NCBI RefSeq assembly: GCF_001553955.1
Contig: NZ_CP014234.1
Span: 1,426,001-1,490,000 of the forward strand
From: Moraxella osloensis
GTDB taxonomy: Bacteria; Pseudomonadota; Gammaproteobacteria; Pseudomonadales; Moraxellaceae
DNA length: 64,000 bases
Reading direction: 5' to 3'
A program made the translations under genes and the position numbers. How positions within the stretch are numbered: position 1 is the first letter of the stretch; each line of letters opens with the position of its first letter. A model generated the notes under the pieces. The model was not told the origin of the DNA. It saw only the letters and a program-made list of their open reading frames with translations, and ran no database searches. Below are positions 9,178 through 18,091 of the stretch, one piece after another.

Positions 9178-10050
9178 TCAAGGACGGTGGATTTTATCGC
9201 CCACTTCCCCCATCATACCGCGCACGGTATTTAAGATATCAGCAGGCAATACCACGGTTTTGGCATTCGGTGATTTTGACATATCAGTCATGGCTTTGAT
9301 GTACTGCTCACCTAGTAGATATAGCAGCGGAATTTCGCGCTCGCCCACCGCTTCGCTAATCAAGCGAATTGATTGCTCACTGCCTCGCGCCAGCACCACT
9401 TGCGCTTCGGCATCACGCCGTGAAGCCTCAAGACGTCCATCGGCTTCTGCAATCGCCGCTTGGCGCTGACCATCCGCTTTGGTCACTGTAGCACGGCGTT
9501 GACGCTCCGCGGCCGCCTGTTCTTCCATCGCCATTTGCATGGTGGATGATGGGCTAATATCTTGGATTTCCACGGTTTTTAGGGTAATTCCCCAATCTGC
9601 AATATCATCAGAAATTGACATTTTTAGCGCGGCTTTGATTTGGTCACGCGAGGATAACGCACTGTCAAAATCCATATCACCAATGATAGAACGCAGTGAG
9701 GTTTGTACCAAATTACGAATACCTTGCTCATAATTCTCAATACCATATACGGCGCGCTCTGGATGCACGATATTGATATACGCCACCGCATTGGCGATAA
9801 TCACGACGTTATCACGGGTGATGACCTCTTGCGATGGAATATCTAGCACTATGTCTTTGGTGGTTACTTTATATGCCACGTTATCGACATAAGGAATGAT
9901 AAAATTCAACCCAGGCTCTAAGGTCTGATGGTACTTACCCAAACGCTGTACAATCCATTTAAACCCTTGTGGTACGATTTTTACCCCTTTATAAAGGGTA
10001 AATAGCACAAAGGCGACCAAAAAAATACCAATACCGCTCAACGCTTCCAT
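9178..10050 (-). CDS. SPFH/band 7 stomatin-like membrane protein (QmcA type)
   Basis: 290 residues. An N-terminal membrane segment (about 4-22) is followed by the band-7 domain (GFKWIVQRLGKYHQTLEPGLNFIIPY...) and a coiled-coil region rich in Ala, Glu and Arg (MEEQAAAERQRRATVTKADGQ). These proteins oligomerise at the inner membrane and organise membrane microdomains or FtsH activity. An NfeD-family gene lies 30 bases upstream on the same strand, the standard stomatin-NfeD operon pairing. The family is secure; the specific role is unknown. Confidence 0.9.
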   Translation of the reverse strand: MEALSGIGIFLVAFVLFTLYKGVKIVPQGFKWIVQRLGKYHQTLEPGLNFIIPYVDNVAYKVTTKDIVLDIPSQEVITRDNVVIIANAVAYINIVHPERAVYGIENYEQGIRNLVQTSLRSIIGDMDFDSALSSRDQIKAALKMSISDDIADWGITLKTVEIQDISPSSTMQMAMEEQAAAERQRRATVTKADGQRQAAIAEADGRLEASRRDAEAQVVLARGSEQSIRLISEAVGEREIPLLYLLGEQYIKAMTDMSKSPNAKTVVLPADILNTVRGMMGEVGDKIHRP

Positions 10051-10080
10051 GACAATTCCTTTATTGATGCTTATTAATGC

Positions 10081-10539
10081 TTATTGTTGCTTGGTGGATT
10101 CTACAAGCAACTCATTACCGATAACATCCACGACAATGGCTCTATCGCCAACTGCCAGCGGTGCGCTTTGATAGCTACGACACACCCATTCATCCGCCCC
10201 AAAAATTGGCACACTAAAACGAATCTTGCCCAATTTATCTGCTTGCGGACTTTGAACAATCATGCCTGTTTCCCCGATGATAACCCCCGAACCCAATCCT
10301 GCTGTGGTACGATTTTGCATATACGGCTTGATAAATTTAAAGCCAATGATAGTAAAAATCACCGACAGTATCAGCCATACCATCAGCCAAAAAAACCAGC
10401 TAAACGGTAATAGCCATGACAAAGCGGCCACCACAATCGCCGCCACACCAATCGATAAACTCACAAAACTGGTCAAGAATAGTTCAAGAATAATCAGCAC
10501 TAACCCCAAAATCAGCCAGTGCCAAGGCTCAATTCGCAT
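10081..10539 (-). CDS. NfeD family membrane protein
   Basis: A 152-residue protein with two or three hydrophobic helices in residues 5-70 (WLILGLVLIILELFL..., IGVAAIVVAALSWLL...) and a C-terminal OB-fold (GETGMIVQSPQADKLGKIRFSVPIFGADEWVCRS). This is the short NfeD1b form without the ClpP-like protease domain. It is the first gene of an operon with the stomatin-like gene at 9178-10050. The two are thought to form a membrane complex. Confidence 0.88.
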   Translation of the reverse strand: MRIEPWHWLILGLVLIILELFLTSFVSLSIGVAAIVVAALSWLLPFSWFFWLMVWLILSVIFTIIGFKFIKPYMQNRTTAGLGSGVIIGETGMIVQSPQADKLGKIRFSVPIFGADEWVCRSYQSAPLAVGDRAIVVDVIGNELLVESTKQQ

Positions 10540-10762
10540 ATCCCCACCTTGATTTTTAGTATACCAAACCCATTATGCAAGATTATGAATTTAAAAACAA
10601 ATGCCGTCATTTAACCCACCATCTTTATCACATTATGCACTATCATCGGCTATCAACTGCTTGACCGTACAGACCGCTAATTGTGGTTAATGATTGCACA
10701 AAGATGCGTTTTTTCCTATAGTGGTCAATGACCCTTTCATCTCTAGAGTCCCAAAAAATACG

Positions 10763-11227
10763 ATGAGCCTTGATGCCCTCAAACTGAGCAACCAGTTATG
10801 TTTTCCCATTTATTCACTGTCAAAAAGTATCACTAGCCACTATCGTCCCCTGCTAAAAGCCTTGGATTTGACCTATCCACAGTACCTTGTCATGCTGGTG
10901 CTATGGGAAAAAAGTCCACAAACTGTCGGCACATTGGGCGATTTTTTAGACCTTGATACCGGCACCCTGACCCCTTTACTTAAAAGACTTGAAGCCAAAG
11001 GCTTTGTGCACCGTGAGCGTGCCACGCAAGACGAACGGGTGGTACAAATATCGCTCACTGCCAAAGGGGATGCGCTAAAAATCCAAGCTGCGTCCATTCC
11101 TAGTGCTATGTTGGCTGCCATGCAGTTAGATGACGAAGCACTAGAGCTGCTACAACGAGTGGCGCAAAAACTTTGCCCGACTCATACGGAGGTGTGTACC
11201 CACAATCTATCACCCAAAAACCATTAA
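10763..11227 (+). CDS. ohrR: OhrR, MarR-family organic hydroperoxide sensor repressor
   Basis: 154-residue MarR-family winged-helix regulator. The redox-sensing Cys is C13 in NQLCFPIY, and LTYPQYLVMLVLWE and the DNA-recognition region LDLDTGTLTPLLKRLEAKG match OhrR. The wing includes ATQDERVVQISLT. Oxidation of the reactive Cys by organic peroxide releases the repressor from DNA. ATG 10763 starts the family's N-terminus; the longer reading frame from a TTG at 10694 adds 23 unrelated residues. Its target ohr lies 277 bases downstream on the same strand, with a palindrome between them. Confidence 0.92.
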   Translation: MSLDALKLSNQLCFPIYSLSKSITSHYRPLLKALDLTYPQYLVMLVLWEKSPQTVGTLGDFLDLDTGTLTPLLKRLEAKGFVHRERATQDERVVQISLTAKGDALKIQAASIPSAMLAAMQLDDEALELLQRVAQKLCPTHTEVCTHNLSPKNH

Positions 11228-11374
11228 ACAAATTTTCATCTTTAAGCGCTATGTGCCTATATCTTATCTATTATCATGCGTCTTGTTGGGGTATCGTTAA
11301 ATTTAGCATTTTTAGTCATTTGTTATTAGTTTGTATGCAGCGTGTGAGAATTTGATTACCTTATCTAGGCACTG

Positions 11375-11402
11375 AAAATTATATTGTGTAAAATATAATT
11401 TT
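11375..11402. promoter_or_regulatory. Perfect palindrome upstream of ohr, candidate OhrR operator and -10
   Basis: AAAATTATATT (11375-11385) and its perfect complement AATATAATTTT (11392-11402) are separated by six bases. The right arm contains TATAAT at 11394-11399. OhrR operators in other bacteria are AT-rich inverted repeats overlapping the ohr promoter, so this fits in position and composition. The rest of the 276-base ohrR-ohr gap holds no gene I can see. Confidence 0.5.
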
Positions 11403-11503
11403 TTAAAACTTAAATATTAAAATCTAAATACTGTGGCGAATGTTGTCACGCCGATTTTTTTTATTCATTCACGCAAGTTAAGCATTCAAAATAAGGTACT
11501 CTT

Positions 11504-11920
11504 ATGAAAATTTTTTATAAAACTCCAACTGCTACCTCAACAGGCGGCCGCTCAGGTCATGTTGCACTAGAAGATGGTTCACTAGGCTTTGATTTACAAA
11601 CCCCTGAGCAAAATAGTACAGGCGTCAACCCAGAAAAATTATTTGCCATGGGTTATGCCGCTTGTTTTGACAATGCGTTGACTCATGTGGCACAGCGCAT
11701 GAAGCTAGAAGGCGTCAGCTCAAAAACCTCAGCAGTGGTTGGGCTTGGTATGAATAGCCAAGGCGGTTATGCGCTTGACATCGATTTGTATATTGAACTT
11801 AGCGGCGTCAGCGAAGAACAAGCCAAAGCCTTGGTTGAGACGACGGATAAGGTCTGCCCGTATTCCAATGCCGTGCGTGGTAATGTTGACGTACGCCTTC
11901 ATACCAAGGTTGTGGCATAA
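11504..11920 (+). CDS. ohr: Organic hydroperoxide reductase Ohr
   Basis: Thiol peroxidase of the OsmC/Ohr fold (138 residues). It reduces organic and lipid hydroperoxides, drawing electrons from lipoylated proteins. The two reactive cysteines are C54 in YAACFDNA and C118 in KVCPYSNA, and the GGRSGHV segment near residue 14 contains the family Arg. AAGG lies eight bases before the ATG. Paired with ohrR upstream, which presumably represses it. Confidence 0.95.
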   Translation: MKIFYKTPTATSTGGRSGHVALEDGSLGFDLQTPEQNSTGVNPEKLFAMGYAACFDNALTHVAQRMKLEGVSSKTSAVVGLGMNSQGGYALDIDLYIELSGVSEEQAKALVETTDKVCPYSNAVRGNVDVRLHTKVVA

Positions 11921-12147
11921 TCAATTTAACATAATTGCCATTGCAAGTGGCGTGCTCAACTGTCAAAGACCAATTTGGGCACATTCACCGTTTTGTTGAG
12001 CAAGTTGAAAGCCTTTCAAGCGTTCTAACAGCCAATGACAAAATTGGTAACAACGAGCTTTCTATAGCTTTGTTTAAAGGCTCGGACAATAACTTTTATC
12101 ACTGTACTATTATCATTATAGTTGTATCACTAGATTAGGAATATTTC

Positions 12148-12783
12148 ATGTCACTGATTGAAAATTTACAATGGCGCCATGCCGTCAAAGCCTTTGACCC
12201 AAACCAAAGTGTGAGTCAAGAAAATATCGACAAAATCATCGAAGCCGCCCGACTGGCGCCTACCTCATCGGGATTGCAGCCCTTTAAAGTTATTGTGGTC
12301 AAAAACCAAGCCATTAAAGCGCAGCTAGTGGCGGGTGCGCTCAATCCTGACTGCATGAAAGAATGTTCTCACGTGCTTGTTTTTGCAGGTTGGCAGGATT
12401 ATAGCGCCGAAAAAATTGATACCGTATATGACATGACCACAGATGAGCGTGGCTTACCTAGAGGGCGTTTTGATAGCTATACTTCCATGCTCAAAGCAAG
12501 TGTGGCCAAAAAAAGCGCAGACGAAAACTTTGAACATATCGCTCGCCAAGCTTACATTGGATTGGGACTTGCGTTGGCACAAGCAGCAGAGCTTAAAGTA
12601 GACAGTTGCCCTGCCGAAGGATTTAATCCTAAGCTGATTGACGAGGTATTAGGTTTAGAGAAATTGGGGCTAAAAAGTATCGTAATCATGTACGTGGGTG
12701 TTGCAGATCCAGCACGTGATTGGATTGCGCCTATGGCAAAAGTACGCGTAGCCACTGAAGACTTTGTTATTGAATACAATTAA
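12148..12783 (+). CDS. NAD(P)H-dependent nitroreductase family protein
   Basis: FMN-dependent oxidoreductase of the nitroreductase fold (211 residues, about the size of NfsB). FMN-binding features are the N-terminal WRHAVKAFD segment (R-x-x-x-x-F), APTSSGLQPFKVIVV and the C-terminal GL(K)SIVIMYVGVAD. Likely substrates are quinones, nitroaromatics or other electrophiles, consistent with the peroxide-stress pair just upstream, but unproven. ATG 12148 is preceded by AGGAATATTTC. It ends at a strong hairpin. Confidence 0.88.
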   Translation: MSLIENLQWRHAVKAFDPNQSVSQENIDKIIEAARLAPTSSGLQPFKVIVVKNQAIKAQLVAGALNPDCMKECSHVLVFAGWQDYSAEKIDTVYDMTTDERGLPRGRFDSYTSMLKASVAKKSADENFEHIARQAYIGLGLALAQAAELKVDSCPAEGFNPKLIDEVLGLEKLGLKSIVIMYVGVADPARDWIAPMAKVRVATEDFVIEYN

Positions 12784-12810
12784 TTCATCAGCTAGCAAAA
12801 ATCTCTAAGA

Positions 12811-12845
12811 AAAACCCTCTAAATAGCTTATTTAGAGGGTTTTTT
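12811..12845 (+). terminator. Rho-independent terminator after nitroreductase
   Basis: A 13-bp perfect stem (AACCCTCTAAATA / TATTTAGAGGGTT) with a three-base loop, followed by TTTT. It is flanked by A residues, so it may also work on the minus strand. Confidence 0.9.
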
Positions 12846-12931
12846 ATATCTACACTGGGCATGTGATGTTAGTTAAAGCGATTTGTACAGTGATAAGTTT
12901 CATGAAGAACGGATTTTTTTAACAATCATAG

Positions 12932-14029
12932 TTATTGACAGCGAACCGGTAGATTGACAATACCTACCACCGGTACACCATTTTTGGTAAAGGGGTTAAA
13001 TTTGCCGCTTTTAGCCTGCATTGACAGTTGTCTATCGACTCTGGCATTGCCGGTCGATTTGGCTAAAGTGACGCTGGTTGGATTGCCTTGTTTGTCCACC
13101 GTATAGCGAATAGTCGCTGTTAATGCGCCGTTTTCGAGGTCTTCACTATCACAGCTAAAGCTAGGTTGCCGTCGCCAACTTGCTTGCCCTGCCGAAAAGC
13201 TTACAGGTGAATTATTTTGAGCTTGCTGGGCTTCTTTATCCTTGTCGGCTTGTTGTTGTTTTGCCTTTTCGGCTTTCGCCCTAGCTTCATCTGCTTGTCT
13301 GGCTTTGGCATCAGCTAGCGCTTTTTGACGATCCATTTCTGCTTGTTTGCGCTCACGCTCTTGTTGTTCAATTAATTGGTTTTCCAACGCTTTTTGCCGT
13401 GCAAGGACTTGTTGCCGTTCTAATTCTTGTTGTTGTTTTAAGTCTTGCTGTCTGGCAAGTGCTTGTTGGCGCTCAAATTGTTGTTTTTGCGCTTGTTCGG
13501 CTCGCTCATTGGCGAGGGCAAGTTGCCTTGCCATGACAATGTTTTGATCAACTTGTGGCGGCTTGACGATAGGATTTACTGCTGGTTTCAACGGTTCCGG
13601 TAATGGTTTAACCGGTTGTTCTACAGGTTTTTTAGCAATCGGTTCTTCAACCGTTTTCTCAATAGGCTTGTTGATGGGTTTTGCTATCGGCTTTTCTTTT
13701 GGTTTTTCTTCCACTTTTTCTATGGGCTTTTCTTTTGGCTTTTCGACGGGTTTGGGTAGTTGTTTTATCGGTTGTTGCTCGGCTGTTACCGTCATCTCTT
13801 TCGGCTTGGTTGGCGCAGGTGGTGGCGCGATAAAGCTAATTTCTAACGGTGGCGTGACGTTGGGCGGTTTGATATTAGGCATTGCCATATTTGCCAAGCT
13901 AATCGCTACGATACCGTGTAAGCTCAATACGCCAATCAGTGCCAACGTGCCCGACTTTTTATCGACTATGGCGCTAATATCGTTTGAGAAATGGGCTGGA
14001 CTAAAGTTAGCGTGACGTTGGATAGGCAT
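12932..14029 (-). CDS. TonB-family energy transducer with TolA-like coiled-coil linker
   Basis: A 365-residue protein. There is one N-terminal membrane anchor (about residues 27-50), then a Pro/Lys-rich linker with repeated KPxxKP/EKP units (about 60-160). A long Gln/Arg/Ala-rich coiled coil follows (about 165-275; repeated ARQQ, RQQ), then a TonB C-terminal domain (about 285-365; ATIRYTVDKQGNPTSVTLAKSTGN). It transmits proton-motive force to outer-membrane receptors. Two Cys (in PSFSCDSED and at the C-terminal PVRCQ) bracket the TonB domain and could form a disulfide. It is divergent from the fhuC operon across two Fur-like sites. No exbB or exbD is nearby. The linker is unusual for TonB and resembles TolA. 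Confidence 0.88.
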   Translation of the reverse strand: MPIQRHANFSPAHFSNDISAIVDKKSGTLALIGVLSLHGIVAISLANMAMPNIKPPNVTPPLEISFIAPPPAPTKPKEMTVTAEQQPIKQLPKPVEKPKEKPIEKVEEKPKEKPIAKPINKPIEKTVEEPIAKKPVEQPVKPLPEPLKPAVNPIVKPPQVDQNIVMARQLALANERAEQAQKQQFERQQALARQQDLKQQQELERQQVLARQKALENQLIEQQERERKQAEMDRQKALADAKARQADEARAKAEKAKQQQADKDKEAQQAQNNSPVSFSAGQASWRRQPSFSCDSEDLENGALTATIRYTVDKQGNPTSVTLAKSTGNARVDRQLSMQAKSGKFNPFTKNGVPVVGIVNLPVRCQ

Positions 14030-14082
14030 AGTTATAGGGCTGTATATTTAGGAAAAGTCTTAACATCGCTGTATTATAGTGT

Positions 14083-14101
14083 GAATGAGAATCGTTATCA
14101 A
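14083..14101. promoter_or_regulatory. Fur-box-like site near tonB
   Basis: The 19-mer GAATGAGAATCGTTATCAA matches the Fur consensus (GATAATGATAATCATTATC) at most positions. It lies about 55 bases upstream of the tonB start, in the divergent tonB-fhuC region. Confidence 0.7.
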
Positions 14102-14137
14102 TATCTTAAATGATATTAATTCTTGTTTATAAAAATT

Positions 14138-14156
14138 AATGATAATTATTATCATC
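14138..14156. promoter_or_regulatory. Fur-box-like site upstream of fhuC
   Basis: AATGATAATTATTATCATC is a near-perfect palindromic Fur-type box, 45 bases before fhuC. Together with the site at 14083 it would place both divergent units under iron repression. Confidence 0.8.
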
Positions 14157-14200
14157 AATGCTATGATTTGCTATTTTAAAACTTTGACCTTGGGCAACTC

Positions 14201-14974
14201 ATGCTAACCACCCAATCGCTTACCGTCATACGCCAACAAAAAACCCTCTTACACAACATCAATGTCACCATTGATAAGGGAAAAATCTATGCCTTAATTG
14301 GGCATAATGGTTCGGGCAAATCGACCCTAATTAAAGCTTTGGCAGGGGAAACACCCCCCACTAGCGGACAGATTTTATTACAGGATTTTGCTGACAAATC
14401 AATCTTTGATTTACCGCCAAAAACCTTCGCACAGCAAGTCGCCTATTTACCGCAAAAATTGCCTGATGCCAGTCAATTTACCGTTGCCGAACTGGTGATG
14501 TTAGGGCGATACCCTTATCAAAAATGGCTACAAAAGCCCACGTCACAAGACCATACTAAGGTGCGTGAAGCAATGGCGCTGACCCAAGTCACGCCGTTTG
14601 CCGAGCAATCAGTGGCAACGCTGTCAGGGGGTGAGCGCGCTAGGGCATGGCTTGCCATGTGTATCGCCCAAGATACGCCCTATCTGCTACTTGATGAACC
14701 ACTTGCCCCGCTCGATATCGTCTATCAAGTTGAAATACTGCGTCTCATTCGTGATTTGGCACGGCACAAAAACAAGGCGATCGTGATTATTATTCATGAT
14801 ATTAATCTTGCGGCACAGTTTTGCGATGAGTTTATTGCGTTAAAAAACGGCATGCTTTGTCATGTTGGTGATGTCGCCAGTACCATGCAACCGCAAGTGC
14901 TTGACCAGATTTTTGGTATCAATTTGCATTTATTGAGTCACCCAGTCACCGGTAACAAAGTGGCGGTGGTGTGA
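14201..14974 (+). CDS. fhuC: Fe3+-hydroxamate ABC transporter ATP-binding protein FhuC-like
   Basis: A 257-residue ATPase that powers siderophore import across the inner membrane. Walker A GHNGSGKST (about residue 34), ABC signature LSGGERARAW (about 142), Walker B YLLLDEPLAPLD (about 164) and the switch His in IIHDINLA are all present. It is the first gene of the fhuC-fhuD-fhuB operon; its stop codon overlaps the fhuD ATG. A double-length FhuB in the same operon supports the Fhu assignment. The substrate, a ferric hydroxamate such as ferrichrome, is inferred. Confidence 0.9.
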   Translation: MLTTQSLTVIRQQKTLLHNINVTIDKGKIYALIGHNGSGKSTLIKALAGETPPTSGQILLQDFADKSIFDLPPKTFAQQVAYLPQKLPDASQFTVAELVMLGRYPYQKWLQKPTSQDHTKVREAMALTQVTPFAEQSVATLSGGERARAWLAMCIAQDTPYLLLDEPLAPLDIVYQVEILRLIRDLARHKNKAIVIIIHDINLAAQFCDEFIALKNGMLCHVGDVASTMQPQVLDQIFGINLHLLSHPVTGNKVAVV

Positions 14975-15918
14975 TGAGAGCTTTTTGCTTGTTGATTGTT
15001 TTATTTTTTTTGACAGCGTGCCAGCCTCAGCGGGATTTAAAGCTTGAAGCGCCGCCCGCAGATGCTCACACCGTCAAAGTCATCACCCCTGATTGGGCGG
15101 TGGCTTCGACCCTCACCGCCCTAGGCTATCCACCGATTGCCACAGGCGATACTAAAAGCTACCGTGAGTGGGTGGGCACGCCCTCGCTGCCAAGTGATAT
15201 TATCGATATTGGGGAACGATTCACCCCAAACTTTGAACGGCTTGCCCAACTCACCTCATCTTCTAACAATATTGTGATTATTGATAATGATTTTTATGCT
15301 CATCTAAGACCTGCTTACGGCAACACACCCCATAAGTCGGTGAGTTTTATGTCAAAAAACGCGGTAGCGACTTGGCAGGACTATGCTGAACCGACACTTC
15401 AGCTGGGTGAAATTATTCATCAGCCGCAACGCGCCCAGCAATTTTTAACGCAGTCAAAAAAACAGCTTGGCGAGCTTGGTGCGACATTTCGCCAAAAGCA
15501 TCCCCACATCAAAAAAATTGCGGTGGTGCAGTTTGCCGATAGCAATAATTTGCGGATTTATACCAACAATAGCCTGTTTCGACCGACCTTTGAGGTGATG
15601 GGGTTAAATTTGATTACCCTTGAAAATCAGATGGGTAAAGGCAATCTTTGGGGATTTAATTCGCTGGCATTGAGTGATTTGGCAAAACTTGATGATGACA
15701 CCTGTTTGGTGGTGGTTGAGCCGTTTAGCCCTATGCTACGTCAAGAATTAGCCAAAAATTTGCTGTGGCAGCGGCTAGGCTATGGCGCAAGGGCTAACAA
15801 TAGCCGCTGTATGGCAGTCTTACCGCCGATTTGGCTGTATGGCGGCGTGTCTTCTATGGTGGTATTTGGCGAGCGATTAAATCAGGCTCATTGGTTAGGG
15901 GGCAAGGCTCATGGGTAA
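14974..15918 (+). CDS. fhuD: Siderophore-binding ABC lipoprotein FhuD-like
   Basis: Periplasmic binding protein of the FhuD/BtuF cluster, 314 residues. The N-terminus is a lipoprotein signal with lipobox LTAC (Cys about residue 16), so it is anchored to a membrane although this is a Gram-negative; E. coli FhuD is soluble. The domain layout shows PDWAVASTLTALGYPPIATGD and DIIDIGERFTPNFERLAQLTSS, typical of the two-lobed TroA-like fold. The start ATG overlaps the fhuC stop (TGATG), which indicates translational coupling. The alternative GTG one codon upstream is less likely. Confidence 0.88.
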   Translation: MRAFCLLIVLFFLTACQPQRDLKLEAPPADAHTVKVITPDWAVASTLTALGYPPIATGDTKSYREWVGTPSLPSDIIDIGERFTPNFERLAQLTSSSNNIVIIDNDFYAHLRPAYGNTPHKSVSFMSKNAVATWQDYAEPTLQLGEIIHQPQRAQQFLTQSKKQLGELGATFRQKHPHIKKIAVVQFADSNNLRIYTNNSLFRPTFEVMGLNLITLENQMGKGNLWGFNSLALSDLAKLDDDTCLVVVEPFSPMLRQELAKNLLWQRLGYGARANNSRCMAVLPPIWLYGGVSSMVVFGERLNQAHWLGGKAHG

Positions 15919-17986
15919 TAAAACTAGGCTACAACATAACCAGCGAGATAACCAGCGAATCACCAAGCCCTTTAATGCTCCTGCCTGTTGGCTTTTTAGT
16001 GGCTTATTGTCGCTGGTTTTAATGACCACGGCTTTGGTTGTTAAAACTACTTGGCATGATTCATTGGGGTTATTATTTGCCCGTTCACAGTCGCTAACCT
16101 TAGCGCAAATGGTGGCGCAGTTACAAATTTTGCCGACTATGTTAGTGGCGATATTTGCCGGCGGATTACTGGGCGTAGTCAGTGTCTTGCTACAGCAATT
16201 GGTCAAAAACACCCTTGCTTCAGATAGTACGCTTGCGGTAGGAACAGGTGCACAATTGGCTTTATTAATTGTGACGCTATTTTTTCCCAGTTTTGGCTTG
16301 TATGGTAGCTTTTGGGTGGCATTTGGTGGGGCATTGCTGAGTATGGGCTTGGTGTTTGCGATTGCTGCCAAAAGTCGTATGAATCCTGTGGTGCTCATTT
16401 TGGGTGGTTTGGTGGCCAATATTTTGTTTTCTGCTATTTCCTCACTGTTGATGATTTTTTTCTCAGAAAGGGTTATGGGGGTCATGGCATGGGAAAGCGG
16501 TAACTTAACCCAAACCAGTTGGCAAAATAGCCAGTTTTTTGTGCTAATAAGCTTAATCTTGCCCGTTATCTTGTTGTTTTTGGTCAAACCTTTAACCATC
16601 ATGAGCCTTGATGAACGCCAAGCCAAAGCCTTGGGCGTGCCTGTGGCTGCTGTGCGTATGCTGGTAGTAACCCTTGTTGCGGTAGTCACGGCAAGCGTTG
16701 TAAGCCGCGTGGGCGTTTTAAGTTTTGTGGGCTTGGCTGCGGCAAGTGTCGTTAATGTAGTAGCGATTCGCCCGATTGGGCAACGCTTAATGGCAGGATT
16801 TGCCTTTGGGGCGATGTTGTTATGGCTCACTAATAACATTGTGATGCTACTGTCACCCTGGTTCAAACCATTACTTAATATTACGCTGCCTGTGGGGTCG
16901 GTCACAGGGATATTAGGTGCCGGGTTGATTATTTGGTTGGTTATTAGACAAAGTAAACAGCCCATGATTGCCGAACAAAGCCCTAGCCTGTTGGCCGGCA
17001 AACGCCGATATTTTGGTGGCGGTTTTTGGGCGGTTGCGGTAGGGTTGTTGCTGCTTTTGACGGTGGGTGTATTACATATTTCCCCTGATGCGATGGGCAG
17101 TTTTGGGTGGCATACCGAGGTAAGTTTTATCGAGAATTTTCGCCTGCCGCGTACCTTATCGGCAATGGCAACAGGTCTGATGCTGGCTACCGCAGGGGTG
17201 CTATTACAAAACTTGACGCGCAATCCGATGGCAAGTCCTGAAGTGATGGGCATCAGTTCAGGTGCAGCATTGGGGGTGGTATTGGTATTCGTGCTTAGTC
17301 CAGTGATAGTAGGCACACTGGGACTGGCAACCGATTCTTTTTGGGCATTGGGATTGCCTTTATTGGGCGGACTGTTAGGTGCGGGTTTGGTGTTACTGTT
17401 GATTTTGTGGCTTGCTCGTCGGCTATCCTCAAGCTATTTGTTACTCGTGGGTGTGGCGATTTCTGCATTGATGGGTGGCATTTTAACTTTAATCAAACTG
17501 TCAGGCGACCCTCGCTTACAAGCGATGCTCAATTGGCTATCGGGCACAACATATCATGCTTATCCTGTGACGGCGTGGGCATTAATGGTCATTGGTACAG
17601 GGTTATTTTTACTCAGTTTTTTGGTACTAAAGCCGCTTAGGGTGATTAGCCTAGATGAAACGATGGCTCGCAGTTTGGGCGTATCAGTAAAACGTAGCGA
17701 AATACTGATTTTTAGCCTTGTAGCGGTGTTAAGCACTGTTTCGACACTGGCGGTTGGACCGCTAAGTTTTATTGGATTGATGACGCCGCATTTAGCCAAG
17801 ACACTGGGGGCGGTGCAGTTACCTCAACAATTAGCCTTATCAGCGCTACTGGGCGCAGGATTGATGTTGATTGCTGATTGGGTGGGACGTTATGCGATTT
17901 TTCCCTATGAAATACCTGCGGGCACCATCGCTTCCATCGTAGGCGGCTTATATTTTTTATGGTTGATGAAAGGTATGAAAAATTAA
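15911..17986 (+). CDS. fhuB: Fe3+-hydroxamate ABC transporter permease FhuB-like, double-length
   Basis: A 691-residue inner-membrane permease made of two tandem FecCD domains (about residues 30-345 and 370-690), each with about ten membrane helices. This is the FhuB arrangement, where one polypeptide replaces a permease dimer. The coupling-helix motifs LDERQAKALGVPVAAVRM and LDETMARSLGVSVKRSE occur once in each half, as do the RLPR-like segment (ENFRLPRTLSAM) and NPMASPEVMGISSGAALG in the second half. The first half is slightly divergent (NTLASDSTLAVGTGAQLAL). It overlaps fhuD by eight bases. Confidence 0.92.
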   Translation: MGNKTRLQHNQRDNQRITKPFNAPACWLFSGLLSLVLMTTALVVKTTWHDSLGLLFARSQSLTLAQMVAQLQILPTMLVAIFAGGLLGVVSVLLQQLVKNTLASDSTLAVGTGAQLALLIVTLFFPSFGLYGSFWVAFGGALLSMGLVFAIAAKSRMNPVVLILGGLVANILFSAISSLLMIFFSERVMGVMAWESGNLTQTSWQNSQFFVLISLILPVILLFLVKPLTIMSLDERQAKALGVPVAAVRMLVVTLVAVVTASVVSRVGVLSFVGLAAASVVNVVAIRPIGQRLMAGFAFGAMLLWLTNNIVMLLSPWFKPLLNITLPVGSVTGILGAGLIIWLVIRQSKQPMIAEQSPSLLAGKRRYFGGGFWAVAVGLLLLLTVGVLHISPDAMGSFGWHTEVSFIENFRLPRTLSAMATGLMLATAGVLLQNLTRNPMASPEVMGISSGAALGVVLVFVLSPVIVGTLGLATDSFWALGLPLLGGLLGAGLVLLLILWLARRLSSSYLLLVGVAISALMGGILTLIKLSGDPRLQAMLNWLSGTTYHAYPVTAWALMVIGTGLFLLSFLVLKPLRVISLDETMARSLGVSVKRSEILIFSLVAVLSTVSTLAVGPLSFIGLMTPHLAKTLGAVQLPQQLALSALLGAGLMLIADWVGRYAIFPYEIPAGTIASIVGGLYFLWLMKGMKN

Positions 17987-18030
17987 AAACATAACTTCTT
18001 TGGTTACGCTATCATTACTTATTGTAAATA

Positions 18031-18052
18031 GAAATAATAATTGTTATCATTC
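18031..18052. promoter_or_regulatory. Fur-box-like site upstream of the first receptor
   Basis: The segment 18031-18052 (GAAATAATAATTGTTATCAT then TC) matches the Fur consensus. It lies 40 bases before the receptor start at 18092. Confidence 0.75.
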
Positions 18053-18091
18053 GCAAAAATGTTTTATCTATTGTCTTTTGAGTGATTGAAT

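Noticed and set aside
13563-14015. 150-codon plus-strand frame with Gly/Phe/Ile repeats
   Set aside because: It is the antisense shadow of the Pro/Lys-rich repeat of TonB; the repeat alone gives the apparent pattern.
15895-17316. 473-codon minus-strand frame opposite fhuB
   Set aside because: It mirrors the codon structure of a clear permease gene. The translation is low-complexity and resembles no protein, and fhuB is unmistakable.
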